From assembly GCA_903863035.1 (NCBI GenBank), contig CAIPAT010000176.1, forward strand, positions 1 to 51,287: DNA of 51,287 bases, written 5' to 3'. The position numbers and the translations under genes are program-made. Under the pieces are notes generated by a model that was not told the origin of the DNA, searched no databases, and saw nothing but the letters and a program-made list of their open reading frames with translations. The stretch comes from an uncultured Lentisphaeria bacterium (GTDB lineage Bacteria; Verrucomicrobiota; Lentisphaeria; Victivallales; Victivallaceae). Below are positions 33,839 through 42,700 of the stretch, piece after piece; the first letter of the stretch is position 1; each line of letters begins with the position of its first letter.

Positions 33839-34726
33839 TCAGCGGTTCATCCGCGGACTGCCTTTTCTGAATGCTGACGGCGTTTTGCATGTCAGGCGGT
33901 GAAATTGGCGGCTGAAGTAATTACTGTCGTTGAATCCACATTTTTCTGCAATTTCGCTTACGCTATGTGCGGTTGTCCGCAGCATTGCTGCCGCCTGATA
34001 TACCCGCAAATGGAGCAGATAGTTTACCGGCGTGGTGCCGGTGGCGATTTCAAACAGCCGGATCATATTCCGTTGCGACATTCCTGCCTTGCCCGCGAGC
34101 GATTCCAGGCTTATTTTTTCAGCATAATGCCGGTTCAGGTATGCGATAACATTGCCGATCCGGTTCTGAGTTGACGCCCGTTTCCGGTTCTTGCACCGTT
34201 CATAAATTCTGGAGAACAACAGCAGCAGTTCCATGAAGAGCGTCTGGCAGGCAAATTCATGCCCGTAAGCACATTCTTCATGTTCTTTTTCCAGCAGTCG
34301 GCATAAGCGCCGCGTTTCGGCAAGTTCATCCTCGTTTAACGCTATGACCGGAGCTGCAAGATTTTTCTCTGACGGGATTTTGCTGCTGATTACCAGACCG
34401 TAGAATTCGGAAGATGCAATATCCAGTCCGGAAATGCCAAGTCGCGAAGGCAGATATAAAATATTGATCAATTCGAGATCTTCAGTTTTGTCATAGCCAT
34501 GCGTCATGCCAGGAGGAATGAACAGCACGTCTCCGACTTTAATCAGTGAAGAATTACAGTTGCATTCATGTATGCCCTGGCCTTTGATGATGACCACTAT
34601 TTCACAAAACTCATGATTGTGCGCCTGCGCCGGAGCCTGTTTTAGCGGATAGGCGGTAATCGGGAGGTCGAAATATTGGAAAAAACTTTCCGCCGACATA
34701 TCAAAAGTTTTTATTTTGTTTGTCAT
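33839..34726 (-). CDS. AraC-family transcriptional regulator with N-terminal cupin
   Basis: The 295-residue protein has a cupin sensor (HNHEFCEIVVIIKGQGIHE, about 43-61, and GDVLFIPPGMTHGYDK) and two C-terminal HTHs (ISLESLAGKAGMSQRNMIRLFE; VSEIAEKCGFNDSNYFSRQFH). This is the MelR/RhaS-like layout. It is divergent from the GH106-like gene (131-bp gap) and is probably its activator, responding to a released sugar. Confidence 0.92.
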   Translation of the reverse strand: MTNKIKTFDMSAESFFQYFDLPITAYPLKQAPAQAHNHEFCEIVVIIKGQGIHECNCNSSLIKVGDVLFIPPGMTHGYDKTEDLELINILYLPSRLGISGLDIASSEFYGLVISSKIPSEKNLAAPVIALNEDELAETRRLCRLLEKEHEECAYGHEFACQTLFMELLLLFSRIYERCKNRKRASTQNRIGNVIAYLNRHYAEKISLESLAGKAGMSQRNMIRLFEIATGTTPVNYLLHLRVYQAAAMLRTTAHSVSEIAEKCGFNDSNYFSRQFHRLTCKTPSAFRKGSPRMNR

Positions 34727-34857
34727 TTTGTCAATATAATGCTATTCAATGTCAAAATAGTTAAGGTTTAAAACAGAATTTAAAGTTAATTTAAATATAA
34801 ATGTAAATTGTTATTTTGCAATTTAATTAAGATTTTCAATAAAATTACGGAGTGCAA

Positions 34858-37800
34858 ATGAAAAAACAATTGATCGAAGAAGTGAAGAATCCGTCGGCTG
34901 AATATCGCGGCACATTATTCTGGGCGTTGAACGGCAAGCTGGAGCCGGAGGAAATGCGCCGGCAGATACGGCTGATGAAACAAATGGGTTTAGGCGGTTT
35001 TTTTCTGCACGCCAGGGTTGGTTTGAATACGGAATATCTGGGCGATGAGTGGTTCAAGTGCGTGGATGCCGCGGTTGACGAGGCCACGAAACTCGGGATG
35101 AAAGCATGGCTGTACGATGAAGACCGCTGGCCGTCCGGCGCCGCCGGCGGTCTGGTTACGCAGCACCCGGAATACCGGATGCGCAAGCTCTGTTATACGG
35201 AAATAACTGACTTGCGGAAAACCCCGGTTCCTGACGATGCGCAATGGTTTTTCCTGGTTAAGAAGAGTGAAGGCGAAAAATATGCTTATGAGAAGCTCAG
35301 CCGTAAGCAGATTCCGGGCAGTCTGAAAAAGAATGAAATGCTTCTGACATGCGGCGTAAAGCAGGAGGAACTCAATAGCTGGTTCAACGGTCAGACTTAT
35401 CTTGATACCATGAATCCTGAAGCGGTCAGGAAATTTATTGAAGTGACTCATGAAACCTATCTGAAGCGCTGCGGAAGAGATTTTGGCGGAGTGATTCCGG
35501 GAATATTTACTGATGAACCGCACCATGGCACGATTTTCCATGGTGACGCATCCAACTGTCCATGGACCGGACGGCTGCCGGAAGTATTCAAACAGCGCTA
35601 CGGCTATGAATTGACAGACAGGCTGCCGGAGCTGTGGCTGGGAAATCCTGACGGAGAAATAAACCGTACAGCGTATCATTACTGTGACTGCACCACCGCG
35701 ATGTTTGTCGAGGCCTTTTCAAAACAGCTTGGCGAATGGTGCGAAAAAAACAACCTGCTTTATACCGGACACATGCTGGCGGAGGATACGCCCACAGATC
35801 AGGTTTGCCACGTCGGCGCATGTATGCCGCATTATGAATATATGCAGGCTCCCGGCATGGACGAACTGACTGAATACGGACGCATTTATGCCACCTGTAA
35901 ACAGTTGAGCTCCGCCGCCAGGCAGTTCGGCAAAAAGTGGCGGTTGAGCGAGACCTACGGCTGCACCGGCTGGGATTTTCCGTTCAAAGGTTATAAAGCA
36001 CTTTCCGACTGGCAGGCCGCTCTTGGCGTAAATCTGCGCTGCATGCATCTGGGCTGGTACACGATGGAGGCTGAAGCCAAGCGTGATTATCCGGCCGGGA
36101 TCTTCTATCAGTCCCCCTGGTGGCAGATTTACTCGAAAGTGGAGGATTACTTTGCCAGGATCAACCGGGTCATGATCGGCGGAGAAGAAGTCAGGGATAT
36201 TCTGGTCATCCATCCGGTCGAGACTTTCTGGACGCTGATCCGCAAAGACTGGAAGCATGGAGAAAACAGACAGCGTGACGCAATGTTCGTTAAAATACAG
36301 GACACCCTCCTGGAGGCCGGACTGGATTTTGACTACGGCGACGAAACTATCATGGCGCGGCATGGCAAAGTGGCCGCCGGCGGAAAACCGGCGCTGGTTA
36401 TTGGTCAGGCCAGCTATAAAGTGGTCATTGTTTCGCCGATGCTGACCATTCGCAGGACCACCTTGGAACTGCTCAGACAGTTTAAAGCATCCGGCGGAAC
36501 CGTTATTTTCGCCGGGGATGTGGCGAAACACGTTGATGCGCTGGCATCGGGCGATGCTGTGGAATTTGCCGCCGGTTGCGTCAAGGCTCCTGCCGGCGGA
36601 GCGAAACTTGCCTCCGCCGCCGAACCGGGCCGCACGATTTCCTTGACTGAGCCGTCCGGCAGAAAGGCCGCCGAGCTGCTTTATTTGTTGAAAGAGGACG
36701 GCGACAATTTCTATCTGTTCGTCTGCAATACCGGCATAAGCCGGCAGCCGGCCGGCACTGACTCGCCTCCGGTCAGCAAACGTACCAAAGCGCTGCCGGA
36801 AGTCGCCATCCGCGGCTTTGACGGCTGTCATGGCGTGCCGCTGGAAGTTGATCCGGCTACCGGCGAGGTCTTCACTGCGGAATATACCGCTGCCGGAAAA
36901 CAGCTCGTGATTTCAACCGGCTTCCCGGAACTCGGCTCCAGATTGTTCATCATTCCCAAAGCCGGACAAAAGGAATCTTTCCCGCAGCGGCCTTCGTACC
37001 GCACGGTCAGGGAAACCGCATTGAAGCTGGACCGCTATCCGGTGATGCTGTCGGAAGAGAACGTGCTGGTGCTGGATCGTCCTTCATATAAGATCGGCGA
37101 CGGCAAATGGCGGCAGCCGGACGAAATCCTCCGGATTGACCGTCAGGCTAGGGCGTCTCTTGGCCTTGCCCCGCGCGGCGGCGCCATGGTTCAGCCGTGG
37201 CTGCGGAAAACCAATTCCGCGGCCAGGACAGTTAAAGTAATGCTTAAGTACGCGATCGAAGTCAAGGCGCTTCCGTTCGGCGCGCTTCATCTGGGAATAG
37301 AAAAGCCGGAGACGTTTACGATCACCCTTAACGGGCATCCGCTTTCCGCCGATATGCAGTCCGGCTGGTGGACTGACCGTTCATTGAAAAAACTTCCGGT
37401 TCCCCCGTCGATTGTAAAAACCGGCTGTAATGAATTGCTGCTGACCTGTGATTACAGTGAAAACCATCCCGGATTTGAAAGCACTTTCCTGCTGGGAGAT
37501 TTCGGCGTGAAGTTGACAAATTTCGCTGACCCGGTCATAATTGCTCCGGCTAAATCACTCCGCTGCGGCGATTGGACTAAACAGGGACTGCCATTTTATT
37601 CCGGTACAGTTTCCTATATGATGGCGTTTAAGCATGCGGTTAAAAAAGGCGAAGCCTGCTTTATTTCGCTGCCCGGTTTTCAGGCTCCGGCCGGCAGAGT
37701 GTTTGTCAACGGCACGGAGGCCGGCGTGATCGCCTGGGAACCCGCCGAACTGGATATCACTCCGTTCCTCCGCAAAGACGTTAATGAAATCACGGTGGAA

Positions 37801-37974
37801 TTATTCGGACACCGCCGCAACTCGCACGGCCCGCTGCACCTGACGGACAGGAATCCGAGATGGACAGGCCCCGGACAGTTCCAGACTGCCGGCGAGCAAT
37901 GGCAGGATGAATATATTATTAAACCCTGCGGCCTGAAAAAAGCCCCGCTTATCGTAATAAAAAAGAAAGCGTAA
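34858..37974 (+). CDS. GH106-like glycoside hydrolase (alpha-L-rhamnosidase-related)
   Basis: The 1038-residue protein starts at ATG 34858 with GGAG 5 bases upstream (a GTG at 34852 is in frame). The N-terminal TIM-barrel half has AEYRGTLFWALNGKLEPEEM, IRLMKQMGLGGFFLHARVGL, then KAWLYDEDRWPSGAAGG (about 82-98) and GVIPGIFTDEPHH (about 215-227), where Asp-Glu pairs are candidate catalytic acids. The C-terminal part has beta-sandwich sugar-binding domains (RVFVNGTEAGVIAWEPAELDIT, NEITVELFGHRRN). There is no signal peptide, so it appears cytoplasmic. The N-terminal motifs resemble GH106, but the family is broad; rhamnosidase activity is a hypothesis. AraC control is likely. Confidence 0.7.
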   Translation: MKKQLIEEVKNPSAEYRGTLFWALNGKLEPEEMRRQIRLMKQMGLGGFFLHARVGLNTEYLGDEWFKCVDAAVDEATKLGMKAWLYDEDRWPSGAAGGLVTQHPEYRMRKLCYTEITDLRKTPVPDDAQWFFLVKKSEGEKYAYEKLSRKQIPGSLKKNEMLLTCGVKQEELNSWFNGQTYLDTMNPEAVRKFIEVTHETYLKRCGRDFGGVIPGIFTDEPHHGTIFHGDASNCPWTGRLPEVFKQRYGYELTDRLPELWLGNPDGEINRTAYHYCDCTTAMFVEAFSKQLGEWCEKNNLLYTGHMLAEDTPTDQVCHVGACMPHYEYMQAPGMDELTEYGRIYATCKQLSSAARQFGKKWRLSETYGCTGWDFPFKGYKALSDWQAALGVNLRCMHLGWYTMEAEAKRDYPAGIFYQSPWWQIYSKVEDYFARINRVMIGGEEVRDILVIHPVETFWTLIRKDWKHGENRQRDAMFVKIQDTLLEAGLDFDYGDETIMARHGKVAAGGKPALVIGQASYKVVIVSPMLTIRRTTLELLRQFKASGGTVIFAGDVAKHVDALASGDAVEFAAGCVKAPAGGAKLASAAEPGRTISLTEPSGRKAAELLYLLKEDGDNFYLFVCNTGISRQPAGTDSPPVSKRTKALPEVAIRGFDGCHGVPLEVDPATGEVFTAEYTAAGKQLVISTGFPELGSRLFIIPKAGQKESFPQRPSYRTVRETALKLDRYPVMLSEENVLVLDRPSYKIGDGKWRQPDEILRIDRQARASLGLAPRGGAMVQPWLRKTNSAARTVKVMLKYAIEVKALPFGALHLGIEKPETFTITLNGHPLSADMQSGWWTDRSLKKLPVPPSIVKTGCNELLLTCDYSENHPGFESTFLLGDFGVKLTNFADPVIIAPAKSLRCGDWTKQGLPFYSGTVSYMMAFKHAVKKGEACFISLPGFQAPAGRVFVNGTEAGVIAWEPAELDITPFLRKDVNEITVELFGHRRNSHGPLHLTDRNPRWTGPGQFQTAGEQWQDEYIIKPCGLKKAPLIVIKKKA

Positions 37975-37989
37975 CCAATTATAAATAAA

Positions 37990-38028
37990 TTTTCCGGGAG
38001 CGGATTGCAAAATCTGCTTCCGGGAAAA
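37990..38028 (+). terminator. Hairpin after the GH106-like gene
   Basis: TTTTCCGGGAGC (37990-38001) pairs with GCTTCCGGGAAAA (38016-38028), with one G-T pair and one bulge, around a 14-base loop. It starts 15 bp past the stop codon and is a probable intrinsic terminator separating this gene from the next promoter. Confidence 0.65.
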
Positions 38029-38087
38029 CTGTTTCTAAACGGATTCCCCCAATACAATTTATTTTACAAAAACCATTATTTCCATGA

Positions 38088-38116
38088 TTGCAAAAATTTG
38101 ATGCAGCATGTATAAT
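38088..38116 (+). promoter_or_regulatory. Sigma-70-type promoter of the GH116-LacI operon
   Basis: TTGCAA (38088-38093) and a perfect TATAAT (38111-38116) are separated by exactly 17 bases. Transcription would start near 38123, within the palindrome at 38118-38147, 70 bp before the GH116 ATG. Confidence 0.75.
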
Positions 38117-38117
38117 T

Positions 38118-38147
38118 ATTATTAACGTGTAGCTACACGTTAATAAT
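38118..38147. promoter_or_regulatory. Perfect 30-bp palindrome, probable LacI-family operator
   Basis: The half-site ATTATTAACGTGTAG (38118-38132) is followed without spacer by its exact complement (38133-38147). It begins one base after the -10 box and covers the start of transcription, so a bound protein would block initiation. The second gene of this operon encodes a LacI-type regulator, which makes autoregulated repression the simplest reading. Confidence 0.8.
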
Positions 38148-38190
38148 TTAACTATACGCAAATTTTAATTTTGAGTAAGGAAAATCAATT

Positions 38191-40644
38191 ATGTCAGCAA
38201 AACAGCAGGCCCCGAAAGTTTACCGTGGAGAAAATTGTGATCTTATTGCTTATCCGATGGGAGGGATTGGCACCGGGATGATCTGCCTGAAAGGTTGCGG
38301 CGGGCTGTCCAATGTGTCGTTGTTTCATCATCATGACAATAATAATGAGCCTTACGCGTACGCTGCCATACATATTAAAGGCAGCGGCAATACCCGCATA
38401 CTGGAAGGGCCGGTTTCGCAGCGGATAACCATGCAAAAGCCCGGTTCCAGAAACGGGCTGGGAAACTTTCCGTTCGGCCTGCCACGCTATGCGGAAGCTG
38501 CTTTTTCCGCGCAATTCCCGTTTGGCAATATAGAATTGAACCATCCCGATATGCCGCTGGACGTCAAGCTTACCGGCTGGAGTCCATTTATTCCGAATGA
38601 CACTAAAAACAGCAGTCTGCCTGCTGCCGCGATCGAATATACTTTCACCAACAACTCGCCGGACAAACAGACGGCGGTGTTCAGTTTCAACGCCATGAAT
38701 TTTCTGTGCAACGGACACACAAAAGAGAATGGTCGTGTTCGCAGGTCGGCTTGCGGCTTTGTCCTGGAATCATTCAAAAAAGTGGATGAATCTGGGAAAG
38801 TCCAGCAAAGGCCCGGCAGTTTTGCCGCATTCATCAATCTGCCCGGCGTAAAAGTCAATCCATCCTGGTTCAGAGGCGGCTGGTTTGACCAGCGTACCGC
38901 CGTCTGGCACGATACCGAAGATGGCAGATGTCCTGAGAACGATGAATTTAGCGACGACTATTCGCAAGCCAGTCAGGGCGGTACAGTGGCCTGTGAGTTC
39001 TGTCTGGAGGCGGGCAAATTTATCACTATTCCGCTGCAGTTCACCTGGTACATGCCGGAATCAGATGTAAAAACTGGCCATGATGTGGTGGAGGAACATA
39101 AGAAAAATGATTTCTACAAAGCGTGGTACACTGTTGAATTTGATAGTATTGACGTTGTCAGTGATTATTGGAAAGCTAATTACGCCGGACTTAGGTTAAA
39201 GACTGAAAAATTCACCCGGACGCTATATGCCAATACGCTGCCGCCGGAAGTAACGGATGCCATTGACGCGAACCTGACAATTCTGAAATCACCTACCGTG
39301 CTGCGTGAAAAAGGCGGCAGGCTATGGTGCTGGGAAGGCTGTTGCGACTGCGGGGGGTGCTGCTCCGGTTCCTGCACCCACGTCTGGAATTATGCTCAGG
39401 CGCTGTCGCATTTGTTCCCCGAATTTGAACGCTCACTGCGGCAGACTGAATTCAACGAGGCTCAGTTTGAAGACGGCTTCCAGAATTTCCGCCACAATTT
39501 GCCGATCTCCCAGTCGGCAAAGAAAATGTCTCATGCCGCCTCGGACGGACAGCTCGGCGGGCTGATGAAGCTGTATCGCGAATGGCGGATCAAGGGCGAT
39601 GACGCCTGGCTGAAAGAATTCTGGCCTAAAGCCAAAGCCAGTCTTAATTACTGCATCAATGCATGGGATCCTGAGCATGCAGGCGTATTGGTGGAGCCGC
39701 ATCACAACACCTATGATATCGAATTCTGGGGACCGGACGGCATGTGCTCCAGTTTCTACCTCGGCGCGCTGAAAGCAGCATCGCTGATGGGAGCGCATCT
39801 CGGCGAGGCAACACCGCTGTACGATGAGCTTTATGCCAAAGGGCGCAAGTATCTTGAGGAAGAACTGTTCAACGGCGAATACTTCGAGCAGAAAATCGTA
39901 TGGGAAGGGCTGCATGCGAAATCGCCGCTGGAAACTGAAGCTTTATGTGGTGGCAAAATCTATTCGCCGGAAGCTGAGAAATTAATGCAGCAGGAAGGCC
40001 CGAAATACCAGTATGGTAAAGGCTGTCTGTCCGACGGCGTACTTGGCGCATGGCTGGCGGAAGTCTGCGGGGTCGGTGAAATCCTTGATCCGGTAAAAGT
40101 CAAAAGTCATCTGCTGTCAATATACAAATATAACTTGAAACGCGATTTTTCCGACCATGTCAATCCGCAGCGCGCCAGTTATGCGTTCGGTAAGGACGGC
40201 GGATTGCTGCTCTGCACCTGGCCGCGTGGCGGAAGGCTTGCGCTGCCGTTCGTTTACAGCGAAGAGGTGTGGACCGGGATCGAATACCAGGTGGCCAGTC
40301 ATTTGATGCTGATGGGATGCATTAATGAAGGTCTCGAAATCGTTCGCATCCTTCGCCAGCGGCATGACGGTACTTGCCGTAATCCTTACAACGAATATGA
40401 ATGCGGGCACTGGTATGCCCGCGCTATGGCCAGTTACAGCTTGCTGCAGGGAATGACCGGCATCAGATACGATGCCGTGACGAAAACACTCTATATCGTA
40501 CCGCGGATCAAAGGTGATTTTACCAGTTTTCTGTCAACTGCCACCGGTTACGGGCTGTCCGGAGTTGAAAATGGCAAACCATTCATTAAAGTATGCGAAG
40601 GCAGTATTGAAACGGAAAAAATAGAATATACGGCATCTGAATGA
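38191..40644 (+). CDS. GH116-family beta-glycosidase (GBA2/DUF608-like)
   Basis: The 817-residue protein has the two-part GH116 plan. The N-terminal beta-sandwich has PMGGIGTGMICLKGCGGLSN and SVFSFNAMNF-like strands. An (alpha/alpha)6 barrel follows, opening at a Cys-rich segment (WCWEGCCDCGGCCSGSCTHV, about 376-395) and running into WNYAQALSHLFPEFERSLR. VEPHHNTYDIEFWG (near 500-514) probably holds the nucleophile glutamate and GCLSDGVLGAW (near 612-622) the acid/base aspartate. The family cleaves beta-glucosides and beta-xylosides, including glucosylceramide. No signal peptide is seen, so it acts inside the cell on imported oligosaccharides or glycoconjugates. Its last bases overlap the LacI gene (ATGA). 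Confidence 0.88.
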   Translation: MSAKQQAPKVYRGENCDLIAYPMGGIGTGMICLKGCGGLSNVSLFHHHDNNNEPYAYAAIHIKGSGNTRILEGPVSQRITMQKPGSRNGLGNFPFGLPRYAEAAFSAQFPFGNIELNHPDMPLDVKLTGWSPFIPNDTKNSSLPAAAIEYTFTNNSPDKQTAVFSFNAMNFLCNGHTKENGRVRRSACGFVLESFKKVDESGKVQQRPGSFAAFINLPGVKVNPSWFRGGWFDQRTAVWHDTEDGRCPENDEFSDDYSQASQGGTVACEFCLEAGKFITIPLQFTWYMPESDVKTGHDVVEEHKKNDFYKAWYTVEFDSIDVVSDYWKANYAGLRLKTEKFTRTLYANTLPPEVTDAIDANLTILKSPTVLREKGGRLWCWEGCCDCGGCCSGSCTHVWNYAQALSHLFPEFERSLRQTEFNEAQFEDGFQNFRHNLPISQSAKKMSHAASDGQLGGLMKLYREWRIKGDDAWLKEFWPKAKASLNYCINAWDPEHAGVLVEPHHNTYDIEFWGPDGMCSSFYLGALKAASLMGAHLGEATPLYDELYAKGRKYLEEELFNGEYFEQKIVWEGLHAKSPLETEALCGGKIYSPEAEKLMQQEGPKYQYGKGCLSDGVLGAWLAEVCGVGEILDPVKVKSHLLSIYKYNLKRDFSDHVNPQRASYAFGKDGGLLLCTWPRGGRLALPFVYSEEVWTGIEYQVASHLMLMGCINEGLEIVRILRQRHDGTCRNPYNEYECGHWYARAMASYSLLQGMTGIRYDAVTKTLYIVPRIKGDFTSFLSTATGYGLSGVENGKPFIKVCEGSIETEKIEYTASE

Positions 40645-41573
40645 TATCATCGCTTGAACTGGCAAAACTATGCGGAGTGTCGCAGGGAACGGTTGACCGT
40701 GCCCTGCACGGTCGCGGCGGTATCAGTCAGCAGACCCAGAAGATAATCCTCGAAACCGCCGCATTGCACGGATACCGCGCCAATCCGGCGGCCCGGGAAC
40801 TAATGACCGGTCAAAGCCGGATTGTTGCCGCAGTAATCCCGCAATTGAACAGCGCCTTCCTGATGGATTTAGCCGGTATCGTGAAATCTGTCCTTTATCA
40901 GGCAGGTCTTCACCTGATAATCACGCCGACAGATACGCCAGCGGAAATGACTGAACTCATCACCGAGTTTGCGGCAAGACGATGCCGTGCCATGCTGATT
41001 ATTCCGCATGATGACGGGTTTATGCTTCCGGCAGGGCTGGACATGCCGGCAGCTTCATTTCTCAGCCGCTGCAAAGGCGGAAAATCAGTCTTTCTGCATA
41101 CGGATGAAAAGGCTAACGGCGCAGCCGCTGTCGATTATTTCATCTCACAAGGCAGGCGGAACATTGCGCATATTACTTATGACAGGCCAAGTCATGCAGT
41201 ACGGGAACGGGCTGCAGGCTATAGTGAAAACATGCGGAAGCACGGTTTAAAGCCGCAAATCCTCATCGTTAAAGATCAGAGCTGCCTGCCGGAGTTCATT
41301 AAAAATAACCCGGTTGACGCGCTGTTCTGCCATAATGACTGGCTGGCGCTTAATGCGCTCAGGACACTGGAGCAGCACGGGATTAAAGTGCCGCAGGACA
41401 TCTCTATTCTAGGCATGGACAACAGCCCGCTGTTTACCAGTCTGTGTGATGAAATATCCACCATTCAATATCCGTTCGAATGGCTTGCCGGGGAATTTCT
41501 GGCAGTCGTCAGCGGCAGCCACGGACAAACAACGCCCGCTCCCACTCCCAATATCATTAAACGCAGAACTTGA
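40641..41573 (+). CDS. LacI-family transcriptional regulator
   Basis: The 310-residue protein begins with a LacI HTH (SLELAKLCGVSQGTVDRALHGRGGIS, about 4-29) and hinge helix region (NPAARELMTG). A periplasmic-binding-protein-like sugar domain follows, with IVAAVIPQLNSAFLMDLAGIV and ALFCHNDWLALNALRTLEQHGIKVPQDISILGMDNS. The start overlaps the GH116 stop by 4 bases, so translation is coupled. It probably represses its own operon at the 38118-38147 palindrome and is released by a sugar. The C-terminus is slightly short for the family. Confidence 0.92.
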   Translation: MISSLELAKLCGVSQGTVDRALHGRGGISQQTQKIILETAALHGYRANPAARELMTGQSRIVAAVIPQLNSAFLMDLAGIVKSVLYQAGLHLIITPTDTPAEMTELITEFAARRCRAMLIIPHDDGFMLPAGLDMPAASFLSRCKGGKSVFLHTDEKANGAAAVDYFISQGRRNIAHITYDRPSHAVRERAAGYSENMRKHGLKPQILIVKDQSCLPEFIKNNPVDALFCHNDWLALNALRTLEQHGIKVPQDISILGMDNSPLFTSLCDEISTIQYPFEWLAGEFLAVVSGSHGQTTPAPTPNIIKRRT

Positions 41574-41592
41574 AATTTATACAGTACCGGTA

Positions 41593-41907
41593 TTATTTTA
41601 AACTTTTCTGGTATTTATGAAGTCTTTCAAGCCATTTTTCGGAATTGTGTTTCAGATGCATGACAGCATATACAATAATTTCATCTTTTCTTCTGCAGTA
41701 CAAAATTCCATATGGAAAGCGACTGATAAGGCAACGTCTGGTGTTGGCGGAAAATGAAGGCCATGCATCCGGAAATGAATCTATCCGCTTAAGGCTGTCT
41801 TTGGCTTCAAGTGCGAATTCGTAACCAAGACCAGGGCATTCCAAGTTGTAGTAGGCGATTGCTTCAGAGAGCTCCTGTTCCGCGACAGCAAGGATTATAA
41901 TTTTCAT
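41593..41907 (-). CDS. ParE/RelE-family toxin
   Basis: The 104-residue protein has the compact RelE/ParE fold: an N-terminal strand followed by a helix rich in Glu (VAEQELSEAIAYYNLECPGLG), then RCLISRFPYGILYCRRKDEIIVYAVMHLKHNSEKW, the usual strand pair ending in an active-site-like His/Lys/Trp cluster. Toxins of this family inhibit gyrase (ParE) or cleave mRNA (RelE); the 'YYNLECPGLGYEFALE' start suits the ParE-like branch. It overlaps the antitoxin gene upstream by 4 bases. Confidence 0.88.
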   Translation of the reverse strand: MKIIILAVAEQELSEAIAYYNLECPGLGYEFALEAKDSLKRIDSFPDAWPSFSANTRRCLISRFPYGILYCRRKDEIIVYAVMHLKHNSEKWLERLHKYQKSLK

Positions 41908-42128
41908 TTTTTTGAAAGCCGCTCAAATACATTTTCCATTGTGTCTGACGGTATTTTCCCGGAATCATAGGCCGAAACTCTATCTTCAACCTCAGCTTTC
42001 CAGTTGTCTTCGATTTGTTTATTGGATGTTGTGTCGAAACTGCAAAACAGCCGCTGAATAAGCTCCGCCCTGTCGATAGGATTAAGCCGGACTGCTTCTT
42101 TGAATATATTTTCTGCAAGGGCTGTCAT
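41904..42128 (-). CDS. Addiction-module antitoxin (TIGR02574-type)
   Basis: The 74-residue protein has the plan of the putative addiction-module component family: an N-terminal helix with FKEAVRLNPIDRAELIQRLFCSFD, then NKQIEDNWKAEVEDRVSAYDSGKI, where the E-DRV-AY-G segment is diagnostic. It neutralises the toxin encoded immediately downstream (ATGA overlap) and probably represses the operon. AAGGAG lies 7 bases upstream of the ATG. Confidence 0.85.
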   Translation of the reverse strand: MTALAENIFKEAVRLNPIDRAELIQRLFCSFDTTSNKQIEDNWKAEVEDRVSAYDSGKIPSDTMENVFERLSKK

Positions 42129-42158
42129 TGTATTCTCCTTGTATTATTTACCTTACAC

Positions 42159-42207
42159 ATTAGTAATATAACGTTATTTCGCTCTGATGACAATAGTTAT
42201 TACTAAT
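42159..42207. promoter_or_regulatory. Inverted repeat upstream of the toxin-antitoxin genes
   Basis: ATTAGTAATA (42159-42168) and TATTACTAAT (42198-42207) are perfect 10-base arms 29 bases apart, and ATAACGTTAT (42168-42177) is a 10-base palindrome next to the left arm. They lie 31 to 79 bp upstream of the antitoxin ATG. Toxin-antitoxin complexes commonly bind such sites to repress themselves. Confidence 0.5.
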
Positions 42208-42238
42208 ATTATATAAAATTCAGCCGTGTATTTAGGGG

Positions 42239-42700
42239 CTATTGAACAAACTCATCCAGGCCATTGGCGGCTACGGTAATCTCGCGCAGGGTGTCGCCGC
42301 GGTGGTGGAGATGAACGTGAATGGTATGGGATGGCAGGATGTCGGCGATGCGTTCCGGCCATTCGATCAGGGTGAATGCGGTGGGTTCTTCCAGATATTC
42401 ATTCACTCCGAATGCCAGCGCCGACGCGGAGTTTTCAATGCGGTAGAGGTCCAGGTGGAAAAACCAGCCGCCTTTATCAATCGGATATTCCTGGATGATC
42501 GTATAGGTCGGGCTGGAAACCGGTTCGGTGATGCCGAGTCCGCGTGCGAAACCGCGCGAAAATACGGTTTTCCCGGCGCCAAGATCGCCATGCAGCGCAA
42601 TTACGGTTCCGGGCTGCAGCGTTTCCGCCAGCGCAGCGGCGAATTCTTCTGTTTCCTGTTCGGAACGGCTTTCAATATTTTCAATCTCTAAAATGTTCAT
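42239..42700 (-). CDS. tsaE: tRNA threonylcarbamoyladenosine biosynthesis ATPase TsaE
   Basis: The 153-residue protein has the TsaE P-loop GDLGAGKT (38-45) with FSRGFARGLG after it, the conserved SPTYTIIQEY block, HLDLYRI and the Walker-like LIEWPERI (ALLPxDxxxI region near 115-122). TsaE assists TsaB-TsaD in forming t6A at position 37 of ANN-decoding tRNAs. Its start overlaps the ThiL stop by 20 bases, so translation is coupled. Confidence 0.95.
   Translation of the reverse strand: MNILEIENIESRSEQETEEFAAALAETLQPGTVIALHGDLGAGKTVFSRGFARGLGITEPVSSPTYTIIQEYPIDKGGWFFHLDLYRIENSASALAFGVNEYLEEPTAFTLIEWPERIADILPSHTIHVHLHHRGDTLREITVAANGLDEFVQ

Noticed and set aside
35719..36831. A 370-codon minus-strand open frame inside the GH106-like gene.
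   Set aside because: It is antisense to a well-supported gene, has no ribosome binding site and no recognisable domain.
42213..42230. Possible third copy of the TA-ended element (ATAAAATTCAGCCGTGTA).
   Set aside because: Only about 16 bases resemble one terminal repeat, with a deletion, and no second end was found nearby. It may be a solo remnant or chance.
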